From Spongiihabitans sp963422685 (GTDB lineage: Bacteria > Pseudomonadota > Gammaproteobacteria > Arenicellales > Poriferihabitantaceae), in assembly GCA_963422685.1 (NCBI GenBank), contig OY730442.1:1054001-1118000 (forward strand): a stretch of DNA of 64,000 nt. Reading direction: 5' to 3'. Shown here in pieces: positions 1-8,847 of the stretch. The position numbers and the translations under genes were made by a program. Numbering within the stretch: the first letter of the stretch is position 1; the number at the start of each line of letters is the position of its first letter. The notes under the pieces were generated by a model. It saw only the letters and a program-made list of their open reading frames with translations. It made no database searches and was not told where the DNA came from.

Positions 1-2165
1 ATATGAAAGGGCAGTTGAAGCAATTGGGATTCGCCTATGACTGGAACCGGGAACTGACCACTTGCAGGCCGGAATATTACAAATGGGAACAGTGGTTTTT
101 CAACAGGCTGCTGGAAAAGGGCATGGCCTACAAGAAAATGGCGGTGGTTAACTGGGATCCGGTGGAGCAAACGGTGCTGGCCAATGAACAGGTAGAAAAT
201 GGCCGGGGCTGGCGTTCCGGCGCACTGGTTGAGCGACGTGAGATCTCCCAGTGGTTTATTCGCATTACCGCCTATGCAGAGGAACTGCTCAATGAAATCG
301 ACAACCTTGAAGGCTGGCCGGATGCGGTACGCACCATGCAGCGAAACTGGATCGGTCGATCCGAAGGTGTGGAGTTTTTGTTTGCGGTCGATGATGAAGA
401 ACCGCTAGAGGTGTATACCACCCGGCCAGACACCATCATGGGTATCACGTTTATTTCTGTTGCGGCACAACACCCGCTGGCGCTAAAAGCAGCGCAGATC
501 AATCCGGATATTGCGGCATTTATTGCAGAATGCAAAACCACGCATACGGCTGAGGAAGAGCTGGAGACCATGGAGAAAAGGGGGATTCCACTGGGAATTA
601 CCGGATCACATCCGGTGACGGCAGAGCAAATCGATATATGGGCGGCTAATTTTGTATTGCTCGGCTATGGCACCGGCGCGGTAATGGCGGTTCCGGCCCA
701 TGATCAACGGGACTGGGAATTTGCCAAAAAGCATGGCCTGGAAATCCGGCCTGTGATTCGATGGCCTGCGGGCGATCAACACGACTACGATGAATCTGCG
801 CTGACAACAAAACAGGGGGTTGTTTGCAATTCGGGTGAATTTGACGACCTGGATTTCCAGCAAGCATTTGATGCGGTTGCCCAATTCCTGGAAAAAAATA
901 AAAAAGGCCGGCGGAAAGTTAATTATCGATTGCGCGACTGGGGCGTGTCCCGGCAGCGTTACTGGGGCTGCCCCATACCGGTTGTTTATGCGCAGCAGGA
1001 CACCGCACAAGACCAGGTCATTGCGGTTCCAGATGACCGGCTGCCGGTGTTGCTACCCGAAGACGTTGAATTTTCCGGCGTACAGTCGCCACTCAGGCGA
1101 GATCCGGATTTTTATCGAACCACCCTGCCCGGCGCCCATACCCCGGCTGTCCGGGAAACCGACACCTTTGACACCTTCTTCGAATCTTCCTGGTATTACG
1201 CTCGCTATTGCTGCCCGGGCGCGGATCAGAGCATGCTGGACGCGCGTGCAAATCACTGGCTGCCCGTGGATCAATATGTGGGCGGAATCGAACATGCGGT
1301 GCTGCATCTTTTATATGCGCGATTCTTCTACAAGCTGATGCGCGATATGGGGTTGGTTGACAGCGATGAACCGTTTACCAACCTGCTTTGCCAGGGCATG
1401 GTTTTGAAAGACGGCTCGAAAATGTCCAAATCCAGGGGCAATACCGTGGACCCGCAATCCATGATCAATCGCTACGGCGCCGATACGGTGCGCCTGTTCA
1501 TGATGTTCGCATCACCACCCGAGCAATCGCTGGAATGGAATGACAACGCCGTAGCGGGGGCGCATAGATTCCTGCGGCGCTGGTGGTCCCTGGTGCAGCG
1601 CAACAAGGATTCAGTCCGGTCGGCTAAAATCACCCTGGCCCGGGTTGATTGGGCCTGCCGTATTACCGACCCGGGCGCAAAGAATATGCGCAGACTCACT
1701 CACCGGATTCTTGCTAAGGTCATTCGCGACTATGCGCGGATTCACTACAACACAGTGGTCGCCAGCGCGATGGAGCTGCTTAATGCGCTGGATAAATTTG
1801 ACCCGGATAAAAACCGCGATTGCGCTGCTGTGTCGCGGGACAGCCTGCTGATATTAAATAAAATTCTTGCTCCAATTACGCCCCATATTGCGCACAGGCT
1901 TTGGTTGGAGCTGGGTGAACCTGGCGATATTATCGATGCGGCGTGGCCCTGTGTGGACCGGGATGCGATCGCCAGCGACACGGTCAGGCTGATGATCCAG
2001 GTGAATGGGAAATTACGCAGTGAAATTACGGTGCCGGCCGCCAGCACCCGGCGGGAGATTGAAGAATCGGCCATCGCTGATGAAAAAGCACGAAAATTTA
2101 TCCACCGCAATGCAATCAAAAAAGTGATTGTCGTGCCCGGGAAACTGGTCAACATCGTTGTCTAG
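1..2165 (+). CDS. leuS: Leucyl-tRNA synthetase (5' end outside window)
   Basis: Charges tRNA-Leu with leucine in the cytoplasm. The reading frame is open from the window edge, and the first visible residues align with about residue 109 of the E. coli enzyme, so the HIGH-motif region is outside. Visible are the CP1 editing domain (TTRPDT, and GTGAVMAVPAHDQRD with the conserved Asp), the class I catalytic C-half with DGSKMSKSRGN, the anticodon-binding domain and the C-terminal tail ending VPGKLVNIVV. The Cys residues of the E. coli zinc knuckle are replaced (NWDPVEQ, GRGWRSG), and the E. coli-type leucine-specific insert before KMSKS is missing; both are also seen in other bacterial LeuRS. It is followed by lptE and holA, a standard gammaproteobacterial order. 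Confidence 0.97.
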   Translation, partial: MKGQLKQLGFAYDWNRELTTCRPEYYKWEQWFFNRLLEKGMAYKKMAVVNWDPVEQTVLANEQVENGRGWRSGALVERREISQWFIRITAYAEELLNEIDNLEGWPDAVRTMQRNWIGRSEGVEFLFAVDDEEPLEVYTTRPDTIMGITFISVAAQHPLALKAAQINPDIAAFIAECKTTHTAEEELETMEKRGIPLGITGSHPVTAEQIDIWAANFVLLGYGTGAVMAVPAHDQRDWEFAKKHGLEIRPVIRWPAGDQHDYDESALTTKQGVVCNSGEFDDLDFQQAFDAVAQFLEKNKKGRRKVNYRLRDWGVSRQRYWGCPIPVVYAQQDTAQDQVIAVPDDRLPVLLPEDVEFSGVQSPLRRDPDFYRTTLPGAHTPAVRETDTFDTFFESSWYYARYCCPGADQSMLDARANHWLPVDQYVGGIEHAVLHLLYARFFYKLMRDMGLVDSDEPFTNLLCQGMVLKDGSKMSKSRGNTVDPQSMINRYGADTVRLFMMFASPPEQSLEWNDNAVAGAHRFLRRWWSLVQRNKDSVRSAKITLARVDWACRITDPGAKNMRRLTHRILAKVIRDYARIHYNTVVASAMELLNALDKFDPDKNRDCAAVSRDSLLILNKILAPITPHIAHRLWLELGEPGDIIDAAWPCVDRDAIASDTVRLMIQVNGKLRSEITVPAASTRREIEESAIADEKARKFIHRNAIKKVIVVPGKLVNIVV

Positions 2166-2214
2166 CGGTCATTGCATCGGACGCAAATTCGGTCGACAGC
2201 ATTACCCGACAAGT

Positions 2215-2242
2215 TTTACAGCGATATTTCATCCTTTATAAT
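2215..2242 (+). promoter_or_regulatory. Putative sigma-70 promoter for lptE-holA
   Basis: A TTTACA box at 2215-2220 and a perfect TATAAT at 2237-2242 are separated by 16 bp and end 28 bp before the lptE start. It lies in the leuS-lptE gap, so lptE-holA can be transcribed independently of leuS. Prediction from motif and position only. Confidence 0.55.
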
Positions 2243-2270
2243 GCACACAACAAATTCAGGGAAACTTCAC

Positions 2271-2750
2271 ATGCCGAAACGCCTGGTATTGCTTATCCTC
2301 AGCCTGACTTTAATCACCAGTTGTGGTTTTAAACTCCGCGGCAGTTACGAAATCTCTTCGACGCCAGCGCGAATCGCGGTCCAGGGCGGGGACCGGACAT
2401 TGCGCGATCTACTGATGAAACGGCTTGAACAAAGCGGCTCCACTATTGTTTCCGGTGGAAATAATGCGCCGACGCTGGTTATTTCAAACAGCACATTCGA
2501 ACGAACGGTTGTAACCCGCAACGACGCTGGCAGCGCCACCGGGTATCGCTATAAATACCGGGTTGATTTACACGTTACAGACAGCCAGGGAGCGTTTTTG
2601 CAGGCGCCCTCATCCATTTCCCAACAAAGAACCCTGGCCTACGACCCCAAAAACGAATTGAAAGCGGAGGAAGAGGCAGAATTTCTAAGTGCGGAAATGG
2701 AAGAGGAGATAGTGTCACAAATATTAAAAAGGCTCAGCCGTATCCAGTGA
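2271..2750 (+). CDS. lptE: LPS-assembly lipoprotein LptE
   Basis: Outer-membrane lipoprotein that plugs and assembles the LptD translocon, which inserts lipopolysaccharide in the outer leaflet. The 159-residue product starts with a lipoprotein signal peptide and lipobox ITSC (Cys18), followed by GFKLRG, the hallmark start of mature LptE. The start at 2271 is chosen because it has an AGGGA ribosome site and begins the signal peptide; an upstream ATG/GTG in the same frame would put an unlikely extension before it. It sits between leuS and holA as in E. coli. The acidic C-terminus (EEEAEFLSAEMEEEI) is typical of the family. Confidence 0.92.
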   Translation: MPKRLVLLILSLTLITSCGFKLRGSYEISSTPARIAVQGGDRTLRDLLMKRLEQSGSTIVSGGNNAPTLVISNSTFERTVVTRNDAGSATGYRYKYRVDLHVTDSQGAFLQAPSSISQQRTLAYDPKNELKAEEEAEFLSAEMEEEIVSQILKRLSRIQ

Positions 2751-2771
2751 TGAACAAAGCGGGCACCTGCG

Positions 2772-3797
2772 ATGCGCATTAGCCTGCCTTCTCTACCCAG
2801 CCAGCTAAAACAGGGATTCCGCTCCTTCTACCTGCTTTTTGGCGCTGAAACACTATTAGTCGAAGAAGCGCTGGGCGCAATTCGCGCGTGCGCCAGACAG
2901 GCCGGCCACCTGGAAAGACTTCGTTTTACCGCAGAAGCCGGTTTTGACTGGAATCAGATACTCGAATACAGCCATACCCGGTCGATATTCGCGCAAAAGA
3001 GACTGATTGAATTGCGACTGCCAACAGGCAAACCGGATAAAGCCGGCGCGAATGCCTTGATAGATTACGCCGGGAATCAAAATACCGGCGATACCGCATT
3101 AATAGTGGTTTGCGGCGGCATTGACAAGCGTAGCCAGAGCACAAAATGGTTCAAGGCGGTTGAATCCGCAGGGATTGTTATAGAGTGCCCAACCCTCGGC
3201 AGCGACAAACTGCCTGACTGGATCGGTCGTCGCATGACCGCGCAGGGGATCAAATATGATTTTGCGGCTGTGCAGCGGCTAAGCCAGTTGATTGAAGGGA
3301 ATTTGTTGGCGGCGGCCCAGGAAATCAATTTGCTGGGATTGCTTTATCCAAACCATAAAATTACCGCCGGGGTCATAGAAAATGTTATCGCCGACCACGC
3401 CCGGTTTAATGTCTACAGCTTCGCAGATGCCTGTTTATCGGGGTCGGTCAACCGGGTGAGCCGAATTCTGCAAAGCCTGAAACAGAACCAGACAGAACCA
3501 GCCGTTATTCTTTGGGCGCTGGCAAGAGACACCCGGATGCTGTGTCAACTCTGCGCAGCTATGGACAGGGGTGAAAAACCCCGCTCCCTGTTGCAGCGAT
3601 ATGGCGTCTGGAGCAGCCGCAGCAGTATCGTGAATGCGGCATTGCGACGCTTGTCCCGGGCACAGTGGGAAAACCTGTTGCGACGACTGGGCAGAGCAGA
3701 TCTCATGCTCAAAGGCAGCGCTGCTATGCAGAGCAAGGATATCTGGGAGGAAATTGAAAGTATTTCACTTGGGATTTGTGGATTAAAAATTCCGTAG
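2772..3797 (+). CDS. holA: DNA polymerase III delta subunit
   Basis: Clamp-loader subunit that opens the beta sliding clamp. The 341-residue length is normal for HolA. The N-terminal half shows the RecA-like/AAA fold with YLLFGAETLLVEEAL in place of a functional Walker A, as expected for delta. The C-terminal helical region contains EPAVILWALARDTR, the conserved HolA signature. It starts 21 bp after lptE and probably shares its transcript. In E. coli and many relatives nadD and rsfS come next; here proA follows. Confidence 0.92.
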   Translation: MRISLPSLPSQLKQGFRSFYLLFGAETLLVEEALGAIRACARQAGHLERLRFTAEAGFDWNQILEYSHTRSIFAQKRLIELRLPTGKPDKAGANALIDYAGNQNTGDTALIVVCGGIDKRSQSTKWFKAVESAGIVIECPTLGSDKLPDWIGRRMTAQGIKYDFAAVQRLSQLIEGNLLAAAQEINLLGLLYPNHKITAGVIENVIADHARFNVYSFADACLSGSVNRVSRILQSLKQNQTEPAVILWALARDTRMLCQLCAAMDRGEKPRSLLQRYGVWSSRSSIVNAALRRLSRAQWENLLRRLGRADLMLKGSAAMQSKDIWEEIESISLGICGLKIP

Positions 3798-3894
3798 AGG
3801 CGCAATCCCTCGCGCTCTTGTACAGGACGCCTCCTTGTTCGGGGATAAATAAAATCCATCGAATTACTGGCGCCAATCTTTTACAATCCCGCCG

Positions 3895-5175
3895 ATGCAA
3901 ATCCATACCCCTGAAAATCTGGGTATCGCCAGCTACATGAACCGGCTTGGCCGCAACGCGAGGCAGGCGGCGCAGGCGATTGCCCATGCGAATTCCGTAC
4001 AGAAGAACGCCGTGCTTGGGGGGATTGCGGCTGCGGTTGAGAAGAATTGCCGGATGATTGTTACAGCCAATGCCAAAGACATGGCGGCGGGCAGGCAGAA
4101 TAATTTGTCCGGGGCGCTGCTTGACCGGCTGGAATTAAATCAGCAGCGGATAGCAGCGATTGCAGAAGGATGCCGGCAGGTCGCCGGACTCGCTGATCCG
4201 GTGGGTGAAATGAGCAAATTCACGGAACGGCCCAGCGGGATTAAAGTCGGAAAAATGCGGGTGCCATTAGGGGTGATCGGAATCATCTATGAATCCCGAC
4301 CCAACGTCACCGTTGACGCGGCCATTCTGTGTCTGAAATCAGGAAATGCCGTGATACTGCGCGGCGGTTCCGAAGCAATTCATTCAAACCTGGCCCTTGC
4401 CCAATGCCTGACTGAAGGTCTTGCACAGACGGGGCTGCCCGCGCATTGCGCGAAGTTAATCGAAACAACGGACCGCGCGGCAGTGGGCGAGCTGATCACC
4501 ATGCCCCAATATGTCGATGTAATCATTCCGCGCGGTGGACGCGGTTTGATTGAACGCATCAGCCGGGATGCCAGGGTGCCCGTGATCAAACATCTGGAAG
4601 GGCTGTGCCATACCTATATCGATGATCATGCGGATATTGGAAAAGCAATTTCGGTGGCTTACAACGCCAAAGCCCGACGCTATGGAATATGTGGCGCGAC
4701 GGAAACGCTGTTAGTGGCGGACAGCGTCGCCAAACAGGTTTTACCCGAATTAAGTATGCGCTACCGGCAGGCCGGAATCGAATTGCGGGGCTGCAACAGA
4801 AGTCGCAGCGTAGTTCCAGAGATGAAGCCGGCGTGCGAACAGGATTGGAGCACAGAGTACCTAGACGCGATCCTGTCGGTGCGCATAGTCGATGATATAG
4901 ATCAGGCGATTGAGCATATCCAGACCTATGGCTCCCATCATACCGAATCCATCATCACAGAAAACCCGGCGCATCAGGAGCAATTTTTACGGCAAGTGGA
5001 TTCCAGCTCGGTAATGGTCAATGCGTCTACCCAGTTTGCGGATGGTTTTGAGTATGGCCTGGGCGCTGAAATCGGCATCAGTACGGACAAACTCCATGTG
5101 CGCGGGCCGGTTGGACTTGAGGGATTAACCAGCCAGAAATATATTGTAATTGGCGACGGGCATATTCGGCCGTGA
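3895..5175 (+). CDS. proA: Gamma-glutamyl phosphate reductase
   Basis: NADPH-dependent reduction of L-glutamyl 5-phosphate to glutamate-5-semialdehyde, second step of proline synthesis, cytoplasmic. The 426-residue protein has the aldehyde-dehydrogenase fold: YESRPNVTVDAA and KSGNAVILRGGSEA in the cofactor domain, the catalytic Cys238 in HLEGLCHTYID, and the C-terminal HTESIIT and NASTRF-like (NASTQFADG) segments. Ribosome site is weak; the start at 3895 gives a normal N-terminus (a later ATG at codon 15 is the alternative). proB is not in the window. It is separated from holA by 97 bp and faces engB tail to tail. Confidence 0.95.
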   Translation: MQIHTPENLGIASYMNRLGRNARQAAQAIAHANSVQKNAVLGGIAAAVEKNCRMIVTANAKDMAAGRQNNLSGALLDRLELNQQRIAAIAEGCRQVAGLADPVGEMSKFTERPSGIKVGKMRVPLGVIGIIYESRPNVTVDAAILCLKSGNAVILRGGSEAIHSNLALAQCLTEGLAQTGLPAHCAKLIETTDRAAVGELITMPQYVDVIIPRGGRGLIERISRDARVPVIKHLEGLCHTYIDDHADIGKAISVAYNAKARRYGICGATETLLVADSVAKQVLPELSMRYRQAGIELRGCNRSRSVVPEMKPACEQDWSTEYLDAILSVRIVDDIDQAIEHIQTYGSHHTESIITENPAHQEQFLRQVDSSSVMVNASTQFADGFEYGLGAEIGISTDKLHVRGPVGLEGLTSQKYIVIGDGHIRP

Positions 5176-5184
5176 GAGAGAGCA

Positions 5185-5268
5185 CCCGCATAGACAAATA
5201 ATTACCCTGACCTGCCGGGTTACATCTCCGTGACCATGAATTATTTGCACTTGCGTCATCCATGCGGG
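5185..5268. repeat. Nested inverted repeat between convergent proA and engB
   Basis: Outer arms CCCGCAT (5185-5191) and ATGCGGG (5262-5268) enclose inner arms CAAATAATT (5195-5203) and AATTATTTG (5239-5247). The right outer arm lies inside the last codons of engB. The position between two gene ends suggests a bidirectional terminator or mRNA 3' structure, but there is no classical GC stem with a T run. Confidence 0.4.
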
Positions 5269-5882
5269 CCCTGTGTCAAAAACCCCCGCAAAATTTCCTG
5301 CGCCTCATCCACGCCCTGCCTTGCTGCCGCAGAAAATAACTGAACGCTGGTCTGTGGCCTGGACGCCAATGCCTGCTTCACGCCCTGAAAAATATTCTGC
5401 GCCTTCGCGCACTTGAACTTGTCCGCTTTGGTTAACAGTACATGAACCGGTAATTGAATATCCCGGCATAATTCCAGCATGGTGTAATCCAGCCCGGTGA
5501 GCGGTCGGCGAATATCCATCGGAATAACCAGTGCCTGCAAGCACTTGCGCCCAGCCAGGTATTCGCGCACAAACCGCTCCCAGTGGCTGCGTAAATGTTG
5601 CGGGGCTTTTGCATACCCATATCCTGGCAGATCAACCAGCCGCAGGGAATCATTCAGATCGAAAAACACAATTTGTTGGGTTCGACCAGGGGTTTTGCTG
5701 GTTTTTGCCAGACGATTCTGGTTGGTAATGGCATTAATCGCGCTGGACTTGCCGACATTGGAGCGTCCGGCGAAAGCCACTTCCGCGCCGCGGTCCTGTG
5801 GCCACTGGTTCGGGTAATGCGCGGCCAGGGAGTAACGCGCCCTGGCAAAGTCTATGGGAGTTGGGACCGGGTTTTTAGTCAT
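5256..5882 (-). CDS. engB: Ribosome biogenesis GTPase EngB (YihA/YsxC)
   Basis: Essential small GTPase acting in late 50S ribosomal subunit assembly and cell division. The 208-residue protein carries G1 GRSNVGKSS, G3 DLPGYGYA and G4 TKADK, with the G2-region TPGRTQ, all in the order and spacing of the TrmE-Era-EngA-EngB-Septin family. It is divergent from a cytochrome c4 gene, an arrangement common in Pseudomonas and relatives, with 122 bp between the two starts that must hold both promoters. Confidence 0.95.
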   Translation of the reverse strand: MTKNPVPTPIDFARARYSLAAHYPNQWPQDRGAEVAFAGRSNVGKSSAINAITNQNRLAKTSKTPGRTQQIVFFDLNDSLRLVDLPGYGYAKAPQHLRSHWERFVREYLAGRKCLQALVIPMDIRRPLTGLDYTMLELCRDIQLPVHVLLTKADKFKCAKAQNIFQGVKQALASRPQTSVQLFSAAARQGVDEAQEILRGFLTQGPHG

Positions 5883-6004
5883 AATTGTTGATATAATTTG
5901 CGCTTGATTTTATGCACTCCCCACCCGGGAGAATGATTTGTTTTAAGGCTGGATCAAGTATTTCTGGCCCCCCTTAATAACCAGACTATAACCAGGTTTT
6001 CACA

Positions 6005-6619
6005 ATGATTCGCAGGTTTAAAATTTTTATGGTCTCTGTGGCACTGGCTTTTTCGATTAATGCGACCAGTGTTGCGCTAAACGGCGATGCCGCCGTCGGC
6101 AAAGAAAAATCCGCAACCTGCGTGGCCTGCCATGGTACCGACGGCAACAGTTCCATTGCCCAGTTTCCTAAAATTGCCGGCCAGGTTCCAGGCTATATCG
6201 CCAGCCAGTTAGCCGCCTATAAATCAGGCCAGCGTCCAGACCCGGTTATGGCCGGAATGGTGGGCGCACTCAGCCAGCAGGACATGGCAAATCTGGACGC
6301 CTATTTCGCCAGCCAGAAAAGCACTGCAGGCGCAATATCCCCAGACCAGCAGGAACAAGCATACGCCGGTGAAGCGGTTTATCGCGGCGGTATCGCAGCG
6401 TTTAACGTCCCCGCGTGTATGGGATGTCACGGGCCCTCAGGCAGTGGTATTCCGCCAGCATTTCCCCGGCTGGCCGGCCAGCATGCGGATTATATCGAGC
6501 AACAGTTGCACGCATTTAAAAGCGGAGAACGCCAGAATGCCATAATGAACCCCATTGCTTTTCCACTTAGCGAAGCACAAATTTCACAATTAGCGCTTTA
6601 TATTTCGGCGTTAAAATAA
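6005..6619 (+). CDS. Di-heme cytochrome c4
   Basis: Periplasmic electron carrier between the bc1 complex and terminal oxidases. The 204-residue precursor has a Sec signal peptide (about residues 1-24) and two c-type heme sites, CVACH (Cys39-His43) and CMGCH (Cys138-His142), each heading a ~90-residue cytochrome domain; the second half repeats the first (FPKIAGQVPGYIASQL versus FPRLAGQHADYIEQQL), the signature of c4. It stands alone, divergent from engB. Confidence 0.93.
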   Translation: MIRRFKIFMVSVALAFSINATSVALNGDAAVGKEKSATCVACHGTDGNSSIAQFPKIAGQVPGYIASQLAAYKSGQRPDPVMAGMVGALSQQDMANLDAYFASQKSTAGAISPDQQEQAYAGEAVYRGGIAAFNVPACMGCHGPSGSGIPPAFPRLAGQHADYIEQQLHAFKSGERQNAIMNPIAFPLSEAQISQLALYISALK

Positions 6620-6687
6620 GGCAGGCGATTATTTGCCCATGCTGCGGCGGTGTTAGCACAGCACCAACCCTGCATCAACCCCTCGAA

Positions 6688-7575
6688 TCAAACGATCACT
6701 GACGGCACCTGGACCCCATTTTGCCTGCATGCCGCAATCACGGTATTGCGTAACAGGCAGGCGATGGTCATCGGCCCGACTCCACCTGGAACCGGGGTTG
6801 CCGCATCCGCCACGGCCATTGCCCCGGCATAATCCACATCACCGACCAACCTGTTTGCGCCGTCCTCGCCCTGAACCTGGTTAATCCCGACATCAATGAC
6901 CACGGCGCCGGGTTTTATCCACTCCCCTTTCACTAACTCTGCAACGCCAACTGCGGCTACCAGGATATCGGCCTGTCGGCATATCGCCGGCAAATCCCGG
7001 GTTCTTGAATGCGTCATGGTTACCGTGCAGTGTTCACGAAGCAACAGCATGGCAACCGGCTTTCCGACAATATTTGACCGACCGACTACCACCGCATTTT
7101 TTCCGCCCAGATCGCCCAGATGATCCTTTAAAAGCATTATGCAGCCCGCCGGAGTACAAGGCACCAGCGAGTCTGCGCCGATGACGAGTTTACCCACATT
7201 CTCTATATGAAAACCATCCACGTCCTTTTTAACATCAATCGAATTGATGACTGTGGACTCATCGATTTGTCCTGGTAATGGCAATTGCACCAGAATACCA
7301 TTTACCATGGGGTCGTTGTTCAACTCCGAGACCAGCCTGAGCAGGTCTTCCTGGCCGGTATCAGCGGATAATTTATGCGCGAATGAATTCATCCCCACAG
7401 CCACAGTCTGCCGGCCCTTGTTCCTGACATAAACCTGACTGGCGGGGTTTTCTCCCACCAAAACCACGGCCAGCCCCGGTTTTATGCCGTGCCTGTCGCC
7501 AATTTCTTTAACTGATTCGGCTATGCGTTGGCGCAATCGTCCGGCGAATGCCTTGCCATCTATTATTGTTGACAT
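6688..7575 (-). CDS. folD: Bifunctional methylene-THF dehydrogenase/cyclohydrolase
   Basis: Interconverts 5,10-methylene-THF and 10-formyl-THF through methenyl-THF, supplying one-carbon units to purine and fMet synthesis. The 295-residue product shows the catalytic Tyr/Lys segment (VYVRNK), the QLPLPGQID motif, the NADP-binding GRSNIVGKP and the C-terminal PVPGGVGPMT signature. I use the ATG at 7575, which has GAGTG 6-7 bases upstream; a GTG three codons earlier (7584) is possible but overlaps that ribosome site. Confidence 0.95.
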   Translation of the reverse strand: MSTIIDGKAFAGRLRQRIAESVKEIGDRHGIKPGLAVVLVGENPASQVYVRNKGRQTVAVGMNSFAHKLSADTGQEDLLRLVSELNNDPMVNGILVQLPLPGQIDESTVINSIDVKKDVDGFHIENVGKLVIGADSLVPCTPAGCIMLLKDHLGDLGGKNAVVVGRSNIVGKPVAMLLLREHCTVTMTHSRTRDLPAICRQADILVAAVGVAELVKGEWIKPGAVVIDVGINQVQGEDGANRLVGDVDYAGAMAVADAATPVPGGVGPMTIACLLRNTVIAACRQNGVQVPSVIV

Positions 7576-7824
7576 TATGTTCACTCGTTATGGGTTTATT
7601 GAATCCGGCGTATTGTACCTATTTGGTTTTGACCATACCTGAACCAATTCCTGTGATTCAGTGAGATATAATTCAGACACCCGGTAAATTCACACCCCAC
7701 CATTGGCAGGTGGTTGTTTTCGTGTTTTCCCGCTTTGCTGAGGCCAATCCTGATGTGATAATCCCGCCAATGCCGACAACCGGGCGGTAATGAACCGGAA
7801 AACCCCAACCATAATAATTGAGTT

Positions 7825-8808
7825 ATGATTCCAGCAAGCATCGCATTTTTATTTCCCGGACAAGGCGCCCAATACCCCGGTATCGGCAAAGATCTATTCG
7901 ATAACTACCGCATCGTCCGGGATACTTATGAACAGGCCAGCGACACGCTCGGTTATGATATTGCCGAGTTATCATTCAAGGACCCGGATAACCAGATTAA
8001 TCTGACCCGCTTCACCCAGCCCGTACTGCTTACCCATTCAATTGCCTGCTACCGGGTTTTTGCAGATGCTACCAACGGCTCGGTTCGACCGGTCATAACC
8101 GCAGGGCACAGCCTGGGAGAATACTCCGCACTGGTATGCGCCGACGCCTTGAGTTTTCCGCTGGCGCTGGCGCTGGTAAAAACCCGGGGAGAGTTGATGG
8201 GGCAATTCGGTGAAGGTGAAATGGCCGCGTTAATGGTTGACCCCGAATGCGCTGAAGAATTGGCCGAACAGCATTATTGTGCCATATCGGCCTGTAATCT
8301 GCCGCACCAGACTGTGGTTGGCGGGGGTGCTCAAGACCTGGATAAATTGCTGGCGGCCATGGCTGAAAAATTCCCCGCAAAGCGCAGCGTCAGACTGAAA
8401 ACCGAGGGCGCGTTCCACACCTATTACATGGTGGAAGCGGCAAGGCGTTTTCGGGCAGTCCTGGAACCAGCGGACTTTTCACAACCCCGGGTAGACGTGC
8501 TTTCAAATTTTACCGGCGGGATACATGACGCCGATACCAGCGCCATCAAGTCCCGGCTGTTTTTGCAATTATTTAATCCCGTACTGTGGCGTGCAAATCT
8601 GCTGACAGCGGGTGATGCCGGGGTCAATTTGATGATTGAATTCGGTGGCGGCCTGGGTAAAGGCGAAAACCCGGCAGAAAAGCGACCCAACCTGGAAAGC
8701 ATTGTCAAGAAAACCTTTCGCGGCCGTGCCACGGCTCCAGCCTATTTGTCAGTGATCAATCTGGCCACTTTGTCGCAGACCGTTGAATTCGTTCAGCGAT
8801 ATTATTGA
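7825..8808 (+). CDS. fabD: ACP S-malonyltransferase (FabD-type)
   Basis: Transfers malonyl from malonyl-CoA to acyl carrier protein. Family signatures are FLFPGQGAQYPGIG at the N-terminus, the nucleophile elbow GHSLGEYSAL (Ser96) and the catalytic-His segment GAFHTYYM. At 327 residues it is slightly longer than E. coli FabD (309), and the region after residue 240 (GGGLGKGENPAEKRPNLES) departs from housekeeping FabD. It is not next to other fab genes, so it may be a stand-alone malonyltransferase or serve another acyl carrier pathway; the usual fabH-fabD-fabG cluster is not in the window. Confidence 0.8.
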   Translation: MIPASIAFLFPGQGAQYPGIGKDLFDNYRIVRDTYEQASDTLGYDIAELSFKDPDNQINLTRFTQPVLLTHSIACYRVFADATNGSVRPVITAGHSLGEYSALVCADALSFPLALALVKTRGELMGQFGEGEMAALMVDPECAEELAEQHYCAISACNLPHQTVVGGGAQDLDKLLAAMAEKFPAKRSVRLKTEGAFHTYYMVEAARRFRAVLEPADFSQPRVDVLSNFTGGIHDADTSAIKSRLFLQLFNPVLWRANLLTAGDAGVNLMIEFGGGLGKGENPAEKRPNLESIVKKTFRGRATAPAYLSVINLATLSQTVEFVQRYY

Positions 8809-8847
8809 CAGGCACGGATTAATTTGCGCCGCAGGCGCGGCCATGGT

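Noticed and set aside
7596..7889. A minus-strand frame of 97 codons between folD and the fabD-like gene
   Set aside because: Overlaps the fabD-like start, has no conserved motif and no ribosome site; the gap most likely holds only promoters.
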